From Stomoxys calcitrans (Eukaryota; Arthropoda; Insecta; Diptera; Muscidae): DNA of 64,000 bases. Below the pieces are notes generated by a model that did no database searches, was not told the DNA's origin, and saw nothing but the letters and a program-made list of their open reading frames with translations. A program made the position numbers and the translations under genes. Numbering within the stretch: position 1 is the stretch's first letter; the number at the start of each line of letters is the position of its first letter. The DNA lies in NCBI RefSeq assembly GCF_963082655.1, contig NC_081556.1, forward strand, positions 72,897,227 to 72,961,226, given 5' to 3'. This document shows, in pieces, positions 52,795-63,648 of this stretch.

Positions 52795-54672
52795 ATTTGC
52801 ATTGTGGGAAAGTTAGTGGGGGCTGCCCCACCCTAAAATCTACCAAACACATATTTACACCAATCACGACAATATGGGACTCAAATGAAAGGTATTTAGG
52901 ATGAGAAAACGTATCTTATATCCAATTGTCGGACCAAGTGCTAGGGGGACCACCCCAAGCCCCTAAAACGCCCCTAAATCGGACATATTTACCAACCATG
53001 GCAATATGGGACTCAAATGAAAGGTATTAGCGAGTAGAATACGAATCTGATATCCAAATGTGGACCACGTTTCTGGGGGTCCACCCCTTTCCCAAAACAC
53101 CCCCAAACAGGACGTATTTACTGACCACGGGAATATGGGGCTTAAATGAAAGGTATTTAAATGTAGAATACGAATCTGATATCCAAATATGGGACTATGT
53201 GTTTGGGGGGCCGCCTCTCACCAAAGACATCCCCCAAAGGGAACAAATTTACGACCATAGCTATATGGGGCTCAAATGAAAGGTCTTTGGGAGTAAAGCA
53301 CGAATTTGATATCAATATTCGGGAAAAGTGTCTACGGGGCCACGCCACCCCCACAACTCCACCCAAATAGTAAGTATTTTCTGACTAGTGCAATATGAGG
53401 CTCAAATAAGAGGGTTTTTAGAGTGGAACACGAATCCGATATATATTTTCAAGGCCAACTCACTGAGTGGCCGCCCATCCCCCAAAATAACCCCCAAGCC
53501 GGTCATGTTTGCCGACTATGGAAATATGGGGCTCAAATTAAAGGTATGTGGGAGTAGACCACGTATCTGATATCAACATTAGGGGCCAACTGTTTAGTGG
53601 ACGTCCCACCACCATAACAACCCCCAAATAGGACATATTTGCTCACCAAGACAATTTGGGTCTTAAAGAGAGAGGAACTAAATATTCATAGTTTTTAGGG
53701 CCAATACCACAAACCGGACATATTTGCTGACTTTTGCAATAAGGAGTTTAAATGAGATTAGAAAACGAATTTGATATCCAATTTTGAGGGCATTGCCAAT
53801 ATGGGGTTCAAATTAATGATATATAGATATATGAGAATAGAGCACGTTGCTGATATATTGTATTATCCGGGCTTAGTTTTTGGGGGACCACTCCAATCCC
53901 CAAAACACCCCCAAATCGGGCATATTTACCGACCATGTCAATGTGGTGCTTACATGAAAGGTATTGGGGGGTAGAGCAAGAATTGATACCTATTTTCGGA
54001 ACGAATTTTCTGGGGGTATACCCCTTTCCCAAAATACCCCACAAACAGCAATTTTTTACTGACCATCGCAATATGGGGCTCAAATAAAGGTATTTGGGAA
54101 TAGAATACGAATTTGATATCCAAACGTAGGTCCATGTATTTAGGCCATCACCCCTTTCCCAAAACACCCCCAAAGGGAAAAAAATTTTCGACCATGCCAA
54201 TATGTGGCTTCAATGAAAGGTATTTGAGATTAGAAAACGAATTTGATAACCTATTTTGGGGCCATGTGTTTAGGGGACGCCTCATCCTGTAAACTCCTCT
54301 TAAGCCAATGGCAATATGGGGTTTAAATAAATGGTATTTGAGAGAAGAGCACGATGCTGATATTTTTTCAGGGCCAAGTATCTGGGGGACCACCTCTCCC
54401 CCAAAAACACCACTAAATCAGACATCATGAGAATATCGGGCTGAAATGAAGTATTTTAAGAATGGAGCACACCTTACATCCAAATTTAAATTCGTAGACC
54501 AATAAAGATCATATGGGATTCAGATAAAGGCACTTATATTCTTAAACTGTTAGTCAAGTTAGCATGGTATTTCACTAAAAGATCTTTAATTGTCGAAAAT
54601 AAACATTCCAATGAGACTTTTGTTCCATATAAAGTAAAAGAGGGCGCAGCGGAGTGTGCCCGGGTCAGCTAG
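52795..54672 (+). mobile_element. Non-autonomous Helitron-like element, longer copy
   Basis: Collinear with 9150-10459: it opens with GGGGGCTGCCCCACCC, followed by about fourteen degenerate units with CAATATGGGGCTCAAATGAA and CACCCCCAAA. It ends GGCGCAGCGGAGTGTGCCCG then GGTCAGCTAG, with T following at 54673. Relative to the first copy, the additional units lie in the second half (about 53830-54200). Internal open frames (up to 130 codons) are array artefacts. No Rep/helicase coding sequence is present, so any mobility would depend on an autonomous partner elsewhere. Confidence 0.7.
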
Positions 54673-54679
54673 TACTGGT

Positions 54680-55850
54680 ATACATAATTTTGTCATTACA
54701 CACAGACTCATTCATAAAGAAGATGTTGGAGCGTAATAATTCTGTAATTTGACCATGGCAAATGCCGTTAAGACAATGTTGAAGAAATTTACAAATGGAA
54801 TCAAAGAGATTCCCCGCAAAATAAAACCGAAGTATTCCTTGATACCAATCGAATGTAACGGCACAAAGCCAATAGAACATTCGTTAACAAAGCGTCATAA
54901 ATCGAAATTCAAAATTTCGACACGAAATGGGCACTGGTGTACGATAAGAGAGGGAGAGAGGGAAAGAATGAAAAATAATAATGGCAAAAATATAAATGAT
55001 TATTGTCAATAACAAGTATTGGGTTTTGCAAATTTTTTAATGATCGTTTACTGTCCCTCTCCCCTCTCTTTCAACTGTTGGAATATTCATCAATCCTAAG
55101 GAATTTGTAGCTATTAGAATGGGTATCTCGAGTTATTGTTCATTTGTACGATTGGATTTGAATTCTCCGAATTGGAGTATGATTGAATGTTTTAAATCAA
55201 ATACGATGTTACTAAAATATAATAAAAGCTTGATGCACTGAAAGCTTTTTAATCGAAATTTGTTGGGAATTTTGAAAAACGATTTATTCGTCTAAAAGTT
55301 TTTTTTTTGGAAAATTCGATAGTTAGACGATTATTTGGAATATTGTAAGAGCATATTATTGATATAGAGGGAAACAAATTTTATTAAGGCTTTTTGTTGC
55401 GCTTGAAAATTAATTTTGTATGAATAAATGATTTTTTTCAGATTTAGTTTAAGTTTTAATATGTGTAAAAATTTTTAACAGTGGCCTGCTATTGCCATTG
55501 ACAGACGGCTGTAAAGTTAGTGGTTTGTGACTCCACTAGTTAAATTCGGAATTTATCTTCACTCAAATTTTAATTTCCATCTTTAAATTTTGCGGGCATA
55601 TTTCCTATATGAGGCACACGATTCATATTTACTGCCCTCAAGCTATATGTTGCTGGCTGAAGCCGCTTCTGCAGAGAAAAGAGCCTCATTATAGTAAGTG
55701 ATGCTAATGCACATCACCAGATATGGGAAAGTGCGAATATCAACGAAAGGGGTGAGCTGCTTATAGAATAAATTATAAGTTGCCACCTGGCAATTTTTTA
55801 ATAGAGAGAATAAAGCGACCATTTTTACCAAGAACAAGCAGGAGGTACTA
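54680..55850. other. Unassigned AT-rich spacer
   Basis: An 87-codon frame at 54749-55012 is Lys-rich and without motif. No element recognised. Confidence 0.35.
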
Positions 55851-55851
55851 C

Positions 55852-56585
55852 ACCAAGAAAAAAGTTGATACCAAACAAGCTCGTTTCAGTACCACTCGGT
55901 ATTGGTAGTAAAGCAACACTGTATGGCACAAAACACTGGATGGTATGGATGATTAGTATCGTTTGGTACTAGCCTTATAACCGAACTGGTTTTGGTTTTA
56001 ATACCAATCTGTTATTGGTTTTAGCACAATGCCGTCATTGGTTTTAGTAACAAATCGTTACTGATTATTCCATCCCCTAATGAACTACAAAAAAAAACAT
56101 TGAAAATAAATTTGATCTAATTTCATTTCGATTATTTATGTTAATAATTGCAAAAAGTAATGTTACAGCGTGACCAACCTCAATTCATTATATTCAGCTA
56201 TTGATGCCATAACCATTGATTCCCAGAAGTGGTTTTCATATGAATACACCAATTCAGCATCGTTTTCCACACAAGAGTCTATCATGTTTTTTATTTAGAC
56301 TGTCCTTAGAATTTGTACTATTTCCATTTTCACCGCTTTCGAGTATTTGAACAGGTTTTTACGCTTTCAAATTGTATTAAAACTTTTTGTCTTACAAATT
56401 TTTTATAATGACGTTAATATTTTTAGTACAAAGCCGTCAAATGTGATGTGTCCATACTTCATAGCCTCTTTTGTCTGGTATTGAATTGATGCCGAATGGA
56501 AGTAAAAATTTTTGCGAATGACGCGAACAAAATAATACCAGGCGGTATTGGAAAAGTACCGTAATTTTTTTTAAAAGTGTAGCTG
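55852..56585. mobile_element. Possible non-autonomous DNA element with CTACAC-type ends
   Basis: The left end CTACACCAAGAAAAAAG and right end TTTTTTTTAAAAGTGTAG are partly inverse. Inside are repeated GGTATTGG / CCAATACC-like phrases (ACCACTCGGTATTGGTAG, TACCAATCTGTTATTGG). A right-end relative lies at 45055-45240. There is no coding capacity, and the superfamily is not determined. Confidence 0.45.
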
Positions 56586-56589
56586 CTAA

Positions 56590-57320
56590 CTTAGTATCGG
56601 AAGGATATGAACAGAACTTCTCTGATCATCGTTATATTAATTTCACCCCGGGCGAAAATACTTCAGAAGTGCTCCCTCGGCTAAACAGAAGAAAGGCGGA
56701 TAGGAACAAAGACCAGAAAAGGAAACTGCGTAGGACATAGGCATAATGGTCAAGCGGATCACAAAGGCCCGAAAATCTCGATTAAGTCCATATGTGCTAG
56801 AGCTAAACCAAGGGGCAAACAGCGACCGCCAGAACTGGTTGGTGGGTCTAAGGAAGGGCTGTAAAAACTCTTCGACAGAGCGAAAGCTGACGTGTATGAC
56901 ATACATTTCCGACGTATAATACATACGTCAAAAAAACATTGGAATACGGTTGTGTGGTTTGGAACCCATTCTACAAGTGCTACTCAGATAGGATCCAGCT
57001 CAGGTACAATTTCTTTTTTTAAGCTTAGGGGCTTACCATTACCATTACCATTGAATTCGGCTGAATTTCTTCCTCCCTACGAGAACCGCTTAAAGCTTAT
57101 TTACTTACCAACGCTCGAAAGGAGGCGCTTGATGTTTAGGGCCGTATTTATTGTGAAATTATTGCGTTGTCAGATAGATTCCCAATTCTTAACTGGCGAA
57201 TTTAATTTTAATATTACTCTCCAAAATTACATACCTCTTAGACTACCTTTGGTGAAGTTTAATTACGAATTAAATAATCCGTTTCGTCTGTTAACAGTTA
57301 TTCTTCTTCACTAAAACATA
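56590..57320 (+). mobile_element. LINE-D, internally deleted (jockey-like)
   Basis: The left part encodes linker scraps before RT, including a GKQRPPELVGLRK-like stretch. The right part, a 140-codon frame (56892-57314), encodes the C-terminus of a non-LTR polyprotein: KKHWNTVVWFGTH (equivalent to the LEYGCVVW motif), then FLPPYENRLKLIYLPTLERR, RAVFIVKLLRCQIDSQFL and FNFN. RT itself is deleted between them. Similar C-terminal sequences are widespread in fly and mosquito jockey-type elements. No tail was identified. Confidence 0.75.
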
Positions 57321-57351
57321 CTGGCGGCATTATTAATTTAGGACTTGTACT

Positions 57352-57515
57352 TGGCGGCCACCGTAGCGCAGAGGTTAACATGTTCACCTATGACGCTGAA
57401 CGCCCACATTCGAATCCTGGCGAGAACGTCAACAATAATTTCCAGTGATGGTTATGCTGGCGATATTTTGTGAGATACAATGGAATGTTCATGGACAAAT
57501 TTACTTTACTTGGCG
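57352..57515 (+). mobile_element. SINE1, internally deleted
   Basis: Intact head GGCCACCGTAGCGCAGAGGT (A box) and ATTCGAATCCTGGCG (B box), GATGGTTATGCTGGCGA and a 3' end GGAATGTTCATGGACAAATTT. The middle third is missing. Confidence 0.82.
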
Positions 57516-58635
57516 ATTTGATGTAGACAATTTTTTTGGAATGGAAGTTTGAACTCGTTTGTTACAGCTCCAAATATTTGTGGAAGACCCTAATAAATTC
57601 TCAATCGGCATGACATTTTAAGTGTCAGTATATCTGTTGAAATCCCACAAACTTTTTATCAAGTACAGCTAGATGGTCCAAATATTGCCCAAAGTAGTTC
57701 TTATTAAAATGAATCAGTTGGAATCGTAAAAGAGCCAAATCTGAATCAGTTCTCCCATTTGACTTTTACAGCCCCTAGAAGGCGCATATGTTATGGCTTT
57801 CAATCTCTAGATTTGACTTTTTGAGAACCTGCAATGAGCCTTTAATGTAAGCTTATATTAGTACAAAGAACATAACAATGCTATACTTGGTGGGAGGCCG
57901 CTATGCTATCCAAGCTGGGTTTGTATTCTTACACCGGTTAGACGATCGTTTAGAACCGACTTATGCTATCGATTTTTGCCAAGAAGTCATAAGAAGTATG
58001 TGGTGCCCATGGCATTAAGCCCGCAATTAAAGAACAAGGGAAACGGGATCTTTTATGTGATAGAAACCGACCCCATAGATATAATTTTAAGGACAAAGGT
58101 ATACGAATTAATCCATTCTTATAAGAAAGTAAAAAAAATTGAATTTTTTTTTTTTGGTTGAGTCGTAACGCCTCCCCCTATAGAAAATGTCTAGCTACGC
58201 CAATGATAGGCGCTATAGAAACAAAAACAAATCTTAAACAATGATATAATGTCGAAACTAAACAAGTAGCGGAGCATTTTCGGGGTTTATGACGTTTACT
58301 ACTTTTAATACAAGTATATGAAGTTTTAAAATACACTAAAACTACTCGTTGATACACATTTCCCAGGAAATTCTTCAATGGGCAACATGGTGCTAGAAGA
58401 GAGGTTATTGGGGAATTTGTGTCTGATGGCTGGTACTATGATCGTTTTACACAGCTGAAAATAAATCTCAATGATGACATAATTTTGTTTGTCAAAATTG
58501 TTTCATAAGTTATGAGGAAATGTCCTACTCAATGAAATCGGCAAGTTTTCTGCATCAAAATCAAATTTTCTGGACACTTCCTAATTGACATTCTAGTTTT
58601 TGTTTGCACTATCATGTGTAGCAGCCACAAAGCTT
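57516..58635. other. Spacer with weak HINE-A remnants
   Basis: 57590-57840 contains GGCATGACATTTTAAGTGTC, TCAGTTCTCCCATTTGACTT and GCCCCTAGAAGGCGCAT, a heavily decayed HINE-A on the plus strand. Nothing recognised in 57850-58635. Confidence 0.4.
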
Positions 58636-58905
58636 TATGATGAACTGAAGGTTGCATGTAACGACTTTTGAAGAAGCTGTGAGGACGACGAGGAAGACAG
58701 CCTATAGAACATCTGCTGCTGGCAGTCAGAAACAACATTTGAACATTCGCAAGTTGTTGGGCTTTTTAAAGCGATGTGTTTCATGTGTTTCAACGCTAGA
58801 AACTTGAAGGCACTTCCTTCTCCTGTTCTTGTGGTATTATAATGGACGAAATGGACGTCTGAGTGTGTCTGATGGCAGATTGCCACTTTAACCTTACCTA
58901 CCTTA
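58636..58905 (+). mobile_element. LINE-C 3' end, decayed
   Basis: GATGAACTGAAGGTTGCATG, AGAAGCTGTGAGGACGACGA, AACATTCGCAAGTTGTTGGG, TGTGGTATTATAATGGACG, GATGGCAGATTGCCACTTTA and ACCTTACCTACC mirror 13500-13825, with indels and stops. Confidence 0.7.
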
Positions 58906-59266
58906 ACGATAACCCCTGCCGGCAAGACGCCCAAAGTTTGATGTAGGACATTTTAAAGGATCCAGTTGAGGATTTTAGGTACTTGAGAGAAATTTGTTAA
59001 CAAAGTCCAGGTTTATATGGCTTTGATGGTTCAAACTTGAACTGTACTCTGCGCCAATACAGTGGCTGTGATGCAGTGCGCGATTCTAATCAGAATTTCT
59101 TTCTGAGCACGACAAATTTCTACCGATTTACACGAAATGTGGTATGGAATATTTTGTAAGACATCTGAAAGCCTCTGCTAAATTTTATTTAGATTAGCGG
59201 TGTAAAACTTCTAGATAAAAAAGTTCGCACTCGCACTTTGAACTGAAGTACCAAAGGAAAAATAAA

Positions 59267-60211
59267 ACAAGGAAGAGCGAGAGTGCGGCTGGGCCGAATC
59301 TTATATATCGTCCACCATGGATCCCATTTGTCGATTTCTTTGCGGGGTATATCCTTTTAGGGAAACAACGAATATTGAATAAGAACTGTAATGCTCTTGG
59401 AGCTTTATTAGGTTATAGTCTGATTCGGACAATAAATTAATTGAATTGTAGAAATCATTGAGTAATATATCAGTCCAATCGGATAAGAATAGCGCCTTGT
59501 AGGAGCCCAAAAACAAAATCGGGCGATAGGTTTATATGGGAGCTGTATCAAGCTATAGATCTATTTAGAAGGTCATGAGAGAAGCCGTTGTACAAAATTT
59601 CAGCCAAATCAGATGAAAATTACGCCCTCTAGTGGCTCAAAAAGTCAAGATCCAAGATAGGTTTAAATGGGAGCTATACCAGAATATGAACCGGTTTGAA
59701 TCATACTTAGCACAATTGTTGGAAGTGATACCACAACACCACGTGCAAAATTACAGCCAAATCGGATAAAAATTGCGCCCTCTAAAAACTGAAGAAGTCA
59801 AGATCCCAGATCGGTTTATATGACAGCTACATAAGGTTATATACCGAATGCAAAATTTCAGTCAAATCGGACAAGAATTGCCCCCTCTAGAGGCTCAAGA
59901 AGTCAATACACAAGATCGGTTTATATGGCAGCTATATCAAAACATGGACCGATCTGGCCCATTTACAATCCCAATCGACCTACACTAATAAAAAGTATTT
60001 GTGCAAAAATTCAAGCGCCTAGCTTTACTCCTTCGAAAGTTAGCGTGCTTTCGACAGACAGACGGATGAACGGACATGGCTAGATCGACTTAAAATGACA
60101 TGACGATCATGAATATATATTCTTTATGGGGTCTCAGACCCATATTTCAAGGTGTTACAAACAGAATGACGAATGTAGTATATCCCCATCCTATGGTGGA
60201 GGGTATAAAAA
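59267..60211 (-). mobile_element. HINE-A, nearly complete
   Basis: 3' end AACAAGGAAGAGCGAGAGTG with GGCTGGGCCGAATCTTATAT and CGTCCACCATGG. About five subrepeats; CGAAAGTTAGCGTGCTTTCGAC; ACGGACATGGCTAG. 5' hairpin TATCCCCATCCTATGGTGG then AGGGTATAAAAA. Confidence 0.83.
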
Positions 60212-61235
60212 GGTTAAATCTTCATATTAAACGTTGCATACCCGCTGCATGTTTCTATTTTGAGATGATGCTGGGCCCTGCTTAATGGAATCTCGACTTG
60301 CTTTTGTTTACGAACATAAATGAGGAGGATTTGGGCGCGGTAGACGGCTCCCTTTCTCTCACTCAAAATTTAGAATTTAGGCATATGTTGCTCTTCAGCC
60401 AGTTTAGCCATCTCCGAGATATGGGAAATTTGAAAATTGTGAAAGCAAAGGGACGCTACCCGTTTAGATATAAATAGCATATTATTACTTCTTGATGTGC
60501 ATACAATTGGTCTAGAATGAAGACGTATTATTAAGCACCGCATTGTCGTCTATTTAAAGCGACCCGCCTCAATACGCTTATTACCAATTAGATACGATGC
60601 TTGAATAGATCATCAATTGTGGCTTCTGGATTTCCAAAAATCATATTTGGCAAAAAAATGTTTATTATTCATCCAAAAAAATTTTTGATATTATCAAAAA
60701 AATTGTTTTAATATTATTAGGTTCAAAGAATAACAAATACTCATTTGCTTTCGACAATGTACGTAGTTAGAATTTAGGTCTCGTAGCATGTGAACATTTG
60801 TTTTGTCTCAATTGGTGTGATTGGCAAACTGGCAAGAATAAATTGTAAACAATTTTCTAATGGGATCTCATTGAGCCGATTGTTGGTACTCAATTCTAAG
60901 AGTGCCAACATTGAAATAATTAAGAGTTTAGGTTTCTTATGAAATGATTCGCACCCCACCAGTAGATGTATAAGTACTAAGCACTACAAAATGGTATTCT
61001 ACATGAAATACTGAAGGTTATGACATGCGAGTGTTTATAAGAACATTTTATAGCTGATATCATTCAAAAGTTTATATGGTTTCTCTCAAAAGTATATTTG
61101 ATTTCACTTAAGTATGAAATTTTAATATGCTGTTTTAAAACCTACAACGTGTGTTTCAAATTCAAAAATGTTTAAAATTTTGAATTCCCAAATATTACCG
61201 ATCATTTTGATAGGTTTAGACTATACTGGACCCGG
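60212..61235. other. Unassigned spacer
   Basis: No gene or element recognised. Confidence 0.35.
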
Positions 61236-61330
61236 TGGATGAGTTGGTAGCGAGCTCGGATTATCAATGGAAGAACAAAATTTTTTCTGGAGTCTGATTA
61301 AGGACTGCCACTACAACAACATAATCTAAC
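61236..61330 (+). mobile_element. SINE2 remnant
   Basis: CCCGGTGGATGAGTTGGTAG and GAGCTCGGATTATCAATGG (tRNA-like head), then GAGTCTGATTAAGGACTGCC. The B box is deleted. Confidence 0.6.
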
Positions 61331-61433
61331 TTTGGCAATACGGTAAATTATTTCAGTATCACAGTATTGGGAATGGCCGCATTTTTACACTGGAAACATT
61401 TTTTTGCTTACTTTAAAGAATGGGGCTAAAGCA

Positions 61434-61735
61434 TTAAAGAGGACTAATATGGTCAGGCAGTCTAAAACAGATCTTAGTCCCTGGTTTCTCAATGTAAACT
61501 CCCAGGCCCACTTTGTTCCCTAGCTTTGATCCATCCGTGTAACATGATCTTCCAGATGGCAATACTAGGGTTCCGTCACTCCAAGACTGTGCCAATGACA
61601 GCAGTGCCTCGCACTCGACTTCAAGTTTCATCTTAGGTATCCGATCGGAAACCTCATCCCTTCCTTCCAGGATTCCTATCGTCGCCTCGATTATACCGCG
61701 ATGGTATGAGCCTCCTTTAGTGAAAATATTTTTAC
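61434..61735 (-). mobile_element. LINE-A fragment, start of RNase H
   Basis: The minus strand reads IIEATIGILEGRDEVSDRIP, MKLEVECEALLSLAQSWSDG, TLVLPSGRSCYTDGSKLGNK and VGLGVYIEKPGTKICFRLPD. It covers the linker into RNase H and its first catalytic Asp (YTDGS). It stops before the Glu and the remaining residues. The equivalent start is also seen at 38625. Confidence 0.78.
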
Positions 61736-61829
61736 TTAAAAAAACCTTAATTTTGTCTCTTATTGTTGAAGACAAAACATCCTTAAATGAAGTTCAAAAT
61801 ATCTTTGAACTTTGATCTTAAAAAATTTA

Positions 61830-62245
61830 CTGGGATGAAGTTGTAACTATTTTAAATATACAGAAATATTTGCCTTTTTGGCAGAACATTTGTCGCATTA
61901 GCCGAACTTTGAATACATTTCCAAGCTCCTCGATCTTCTGCGCACCTTCTCCAAACTCCGGCCCTAGTTTCGAAATGTCTTCTACCACTTGATCTTTCCA
62001 TCGGAGTTTTAGTTTGCGTATATCACAGCGCCTGTCTTCAAAAGACATTTCCGCCGGAGCTTCTTCAATTATTCTGACAACATGACCTATCCCACGCAAC
62101 CGTTGTATTTTGATATGTTTAACTATGGTAACGTCGTCATACAGCTCATTCAGTTCGTGGTTCATACGACGCCAAATCTCTCCATCAATGCAAACTGGTC
62201 CATTAATTTTGGTTACGAACAATCTTTCTCTCAAGCACTCCAAGC
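61830..62245 (-). mobile_element. LINE-E C-terminal fragment
   Basis: A 138-codon minus-strand frame encodes IWRRMNHELNELYDDVTIVK, HIKIQRLRGIGHVVRIIEEA and KLKLRWKDQVVEDISKLG. Segments of the type RLRWLGHVxRM followed by RWKDxV are common at the C-terminus of arthropod non-LTR retrotransposon polyproteins. Nothing of the RT or endonuclease is present. A shorter relative lies at 7040-7135. It might alternatively be a processed scrap of a domesticated sequence, but decay makes that unlikely. Confidence 0.65.
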
Positions 62246-62577
62246 ACTGCCTCGTCTTCTTTCAAGTCAAGCAATTTTGCCCGGACAAAGTACTATACAA
62301 ATTTTCAACAAAAAAAAAAAAACAAGTTCGAAAAATTGTTTTGAATAAAATGTTGGTATTTTTATAGTAGACTGTTGTAAATTATTTGTCGATATTTCGT
62401 ATATAAAAATCGTGTTTTGTTTTTCTTTTGGATATATCCTATCTTGAAAATGCATTCCATTGAAATATTGATAAATAAATTAAATAAAAAACAGAAAGAC
62501 CACGAAATTAAAGTTTTGTTTTTAAATAGAATTTCAATAATTTTTTCACAAAAATTTCATTGAAATTAAAAAAAAAA

Positions 62578-63155
62578 ACAAGTAAAAGCATGCTAAGATC
62601 GTTCGGGGTAAATCTTACAAATCCTCGACCAGGGATCGCAATTGTTAAGCTTTTTGAATGAATTTTTCAAATATTTGTGAGCTATATCAAGTTATTGACC
62701 TATGTGGACCGTCCTTGTCAAATTATAAATCATAGAAATACATCACCTCCAAAATTTCAGGCAAATCGAGCAATAACTGCGAAAATTGAGAGATCGGTTT
62801 ATATGACAACTATATCAGGTTATGAACGGATTTGAACCATACTTAGCACAATTGTTGGGCGCAATTATTATCTGGTTTGGATATAGTTTTGCACAATGTC
62901 TTCTTCTTCAACCTCCAACAAATATGCCAAATATGGTGTGAATCGGTCCATAACCTCATGTAGCTTCCATATAAAACGATTTCCCGTTTGTACTTCTTGA
63001 GCCCCTAGAGGTCGCAATTCTTATCCGATTAGGCACAAATTTTGCACAGCGACTTCTCGTACGACCTTCAACATCTGTGCAAAATATAGCATAACCTGAT
63101 ATAGCTTCCATATTAGCTCCCAATTTGGCTTGCACCATTATATAAACTTCTTATC
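62578..63155. mobile_element. HINE-A inverted chimera, decayed
   Basis: The left part (minus orientation) starts AACAAGTAAAAGCATGCTAAG and runs to ACCATACTTAGCACAATTGT at about 62858. The right part (plus orientation) begins GGCGCAATTATTATCTGG and continues with AACCTCCAACAAATATGCC, GGTCCATAACCTCATGTAGC and CTTGAGCCCCTAGAGG. Strand switches at about 62860. Confidence 0.7.
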
Positions 63156-63312
63156 TGAGGACCGATATTGTTCCAAAAAAAAAAAACAATATTTCGTAAA
63201 GTTGAAGCAGATGATTCATACTGCAAATAATCTCAAAGCAACATAGTAATATGAAAAAGAAACTAGAGTGAATCCTCTTGGATCCTGCAAGTTAGGAATC
63301 CCATGTTGGGAT

Positions 63313-63430
63313 GAAAAGTCGACTTTTAGACTTTTCAACTTTTATCAAAATAGCAAAAGTTGATTTTTCGACTTTTGCACTTATTGTTGCAAAAGGTCGA
63401 CTTGTCGACGTTTGCAAAAAGTAGACGTTG
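63313..63430. repeat. Low-complexity AAAGTCGACTTTT-type repeats
   Basis: AAAAGTCGACTTTT is followed by variants (GACTTTTCAACTTTT, AAAAGTTGATTTTTCGACTT, GGTCGACTTGTCGACG), alternating purine/pyrimidine blocks with local palindromes. Confidence 0.65.
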
Positions 63431-63648
63431 CGATTTTGTCAAAAATTTTCAAAATTTTCTAAATAACTCTAATGAAAATATAATCATTTTTTTGTATTTT
63501 TATGAAGGGGAGGTATTTGGAAGAGTTTAAAATGTAAAATTGGCGCATATTTGATATAAATATGAGCCAATTTTGCATTTTACCACCACACCGCTGTCTT
63601 AAAGCCTTATTGCAAAAGTTTCTACATTCCCGTTTACTTTCCCCTTTT

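Noticed and set aside
53808..54200. 130-codon minus-strand frame in the Helitron-like array
   Set aside because: Array artefact; shifts in the collinear copy at 9150-10459.
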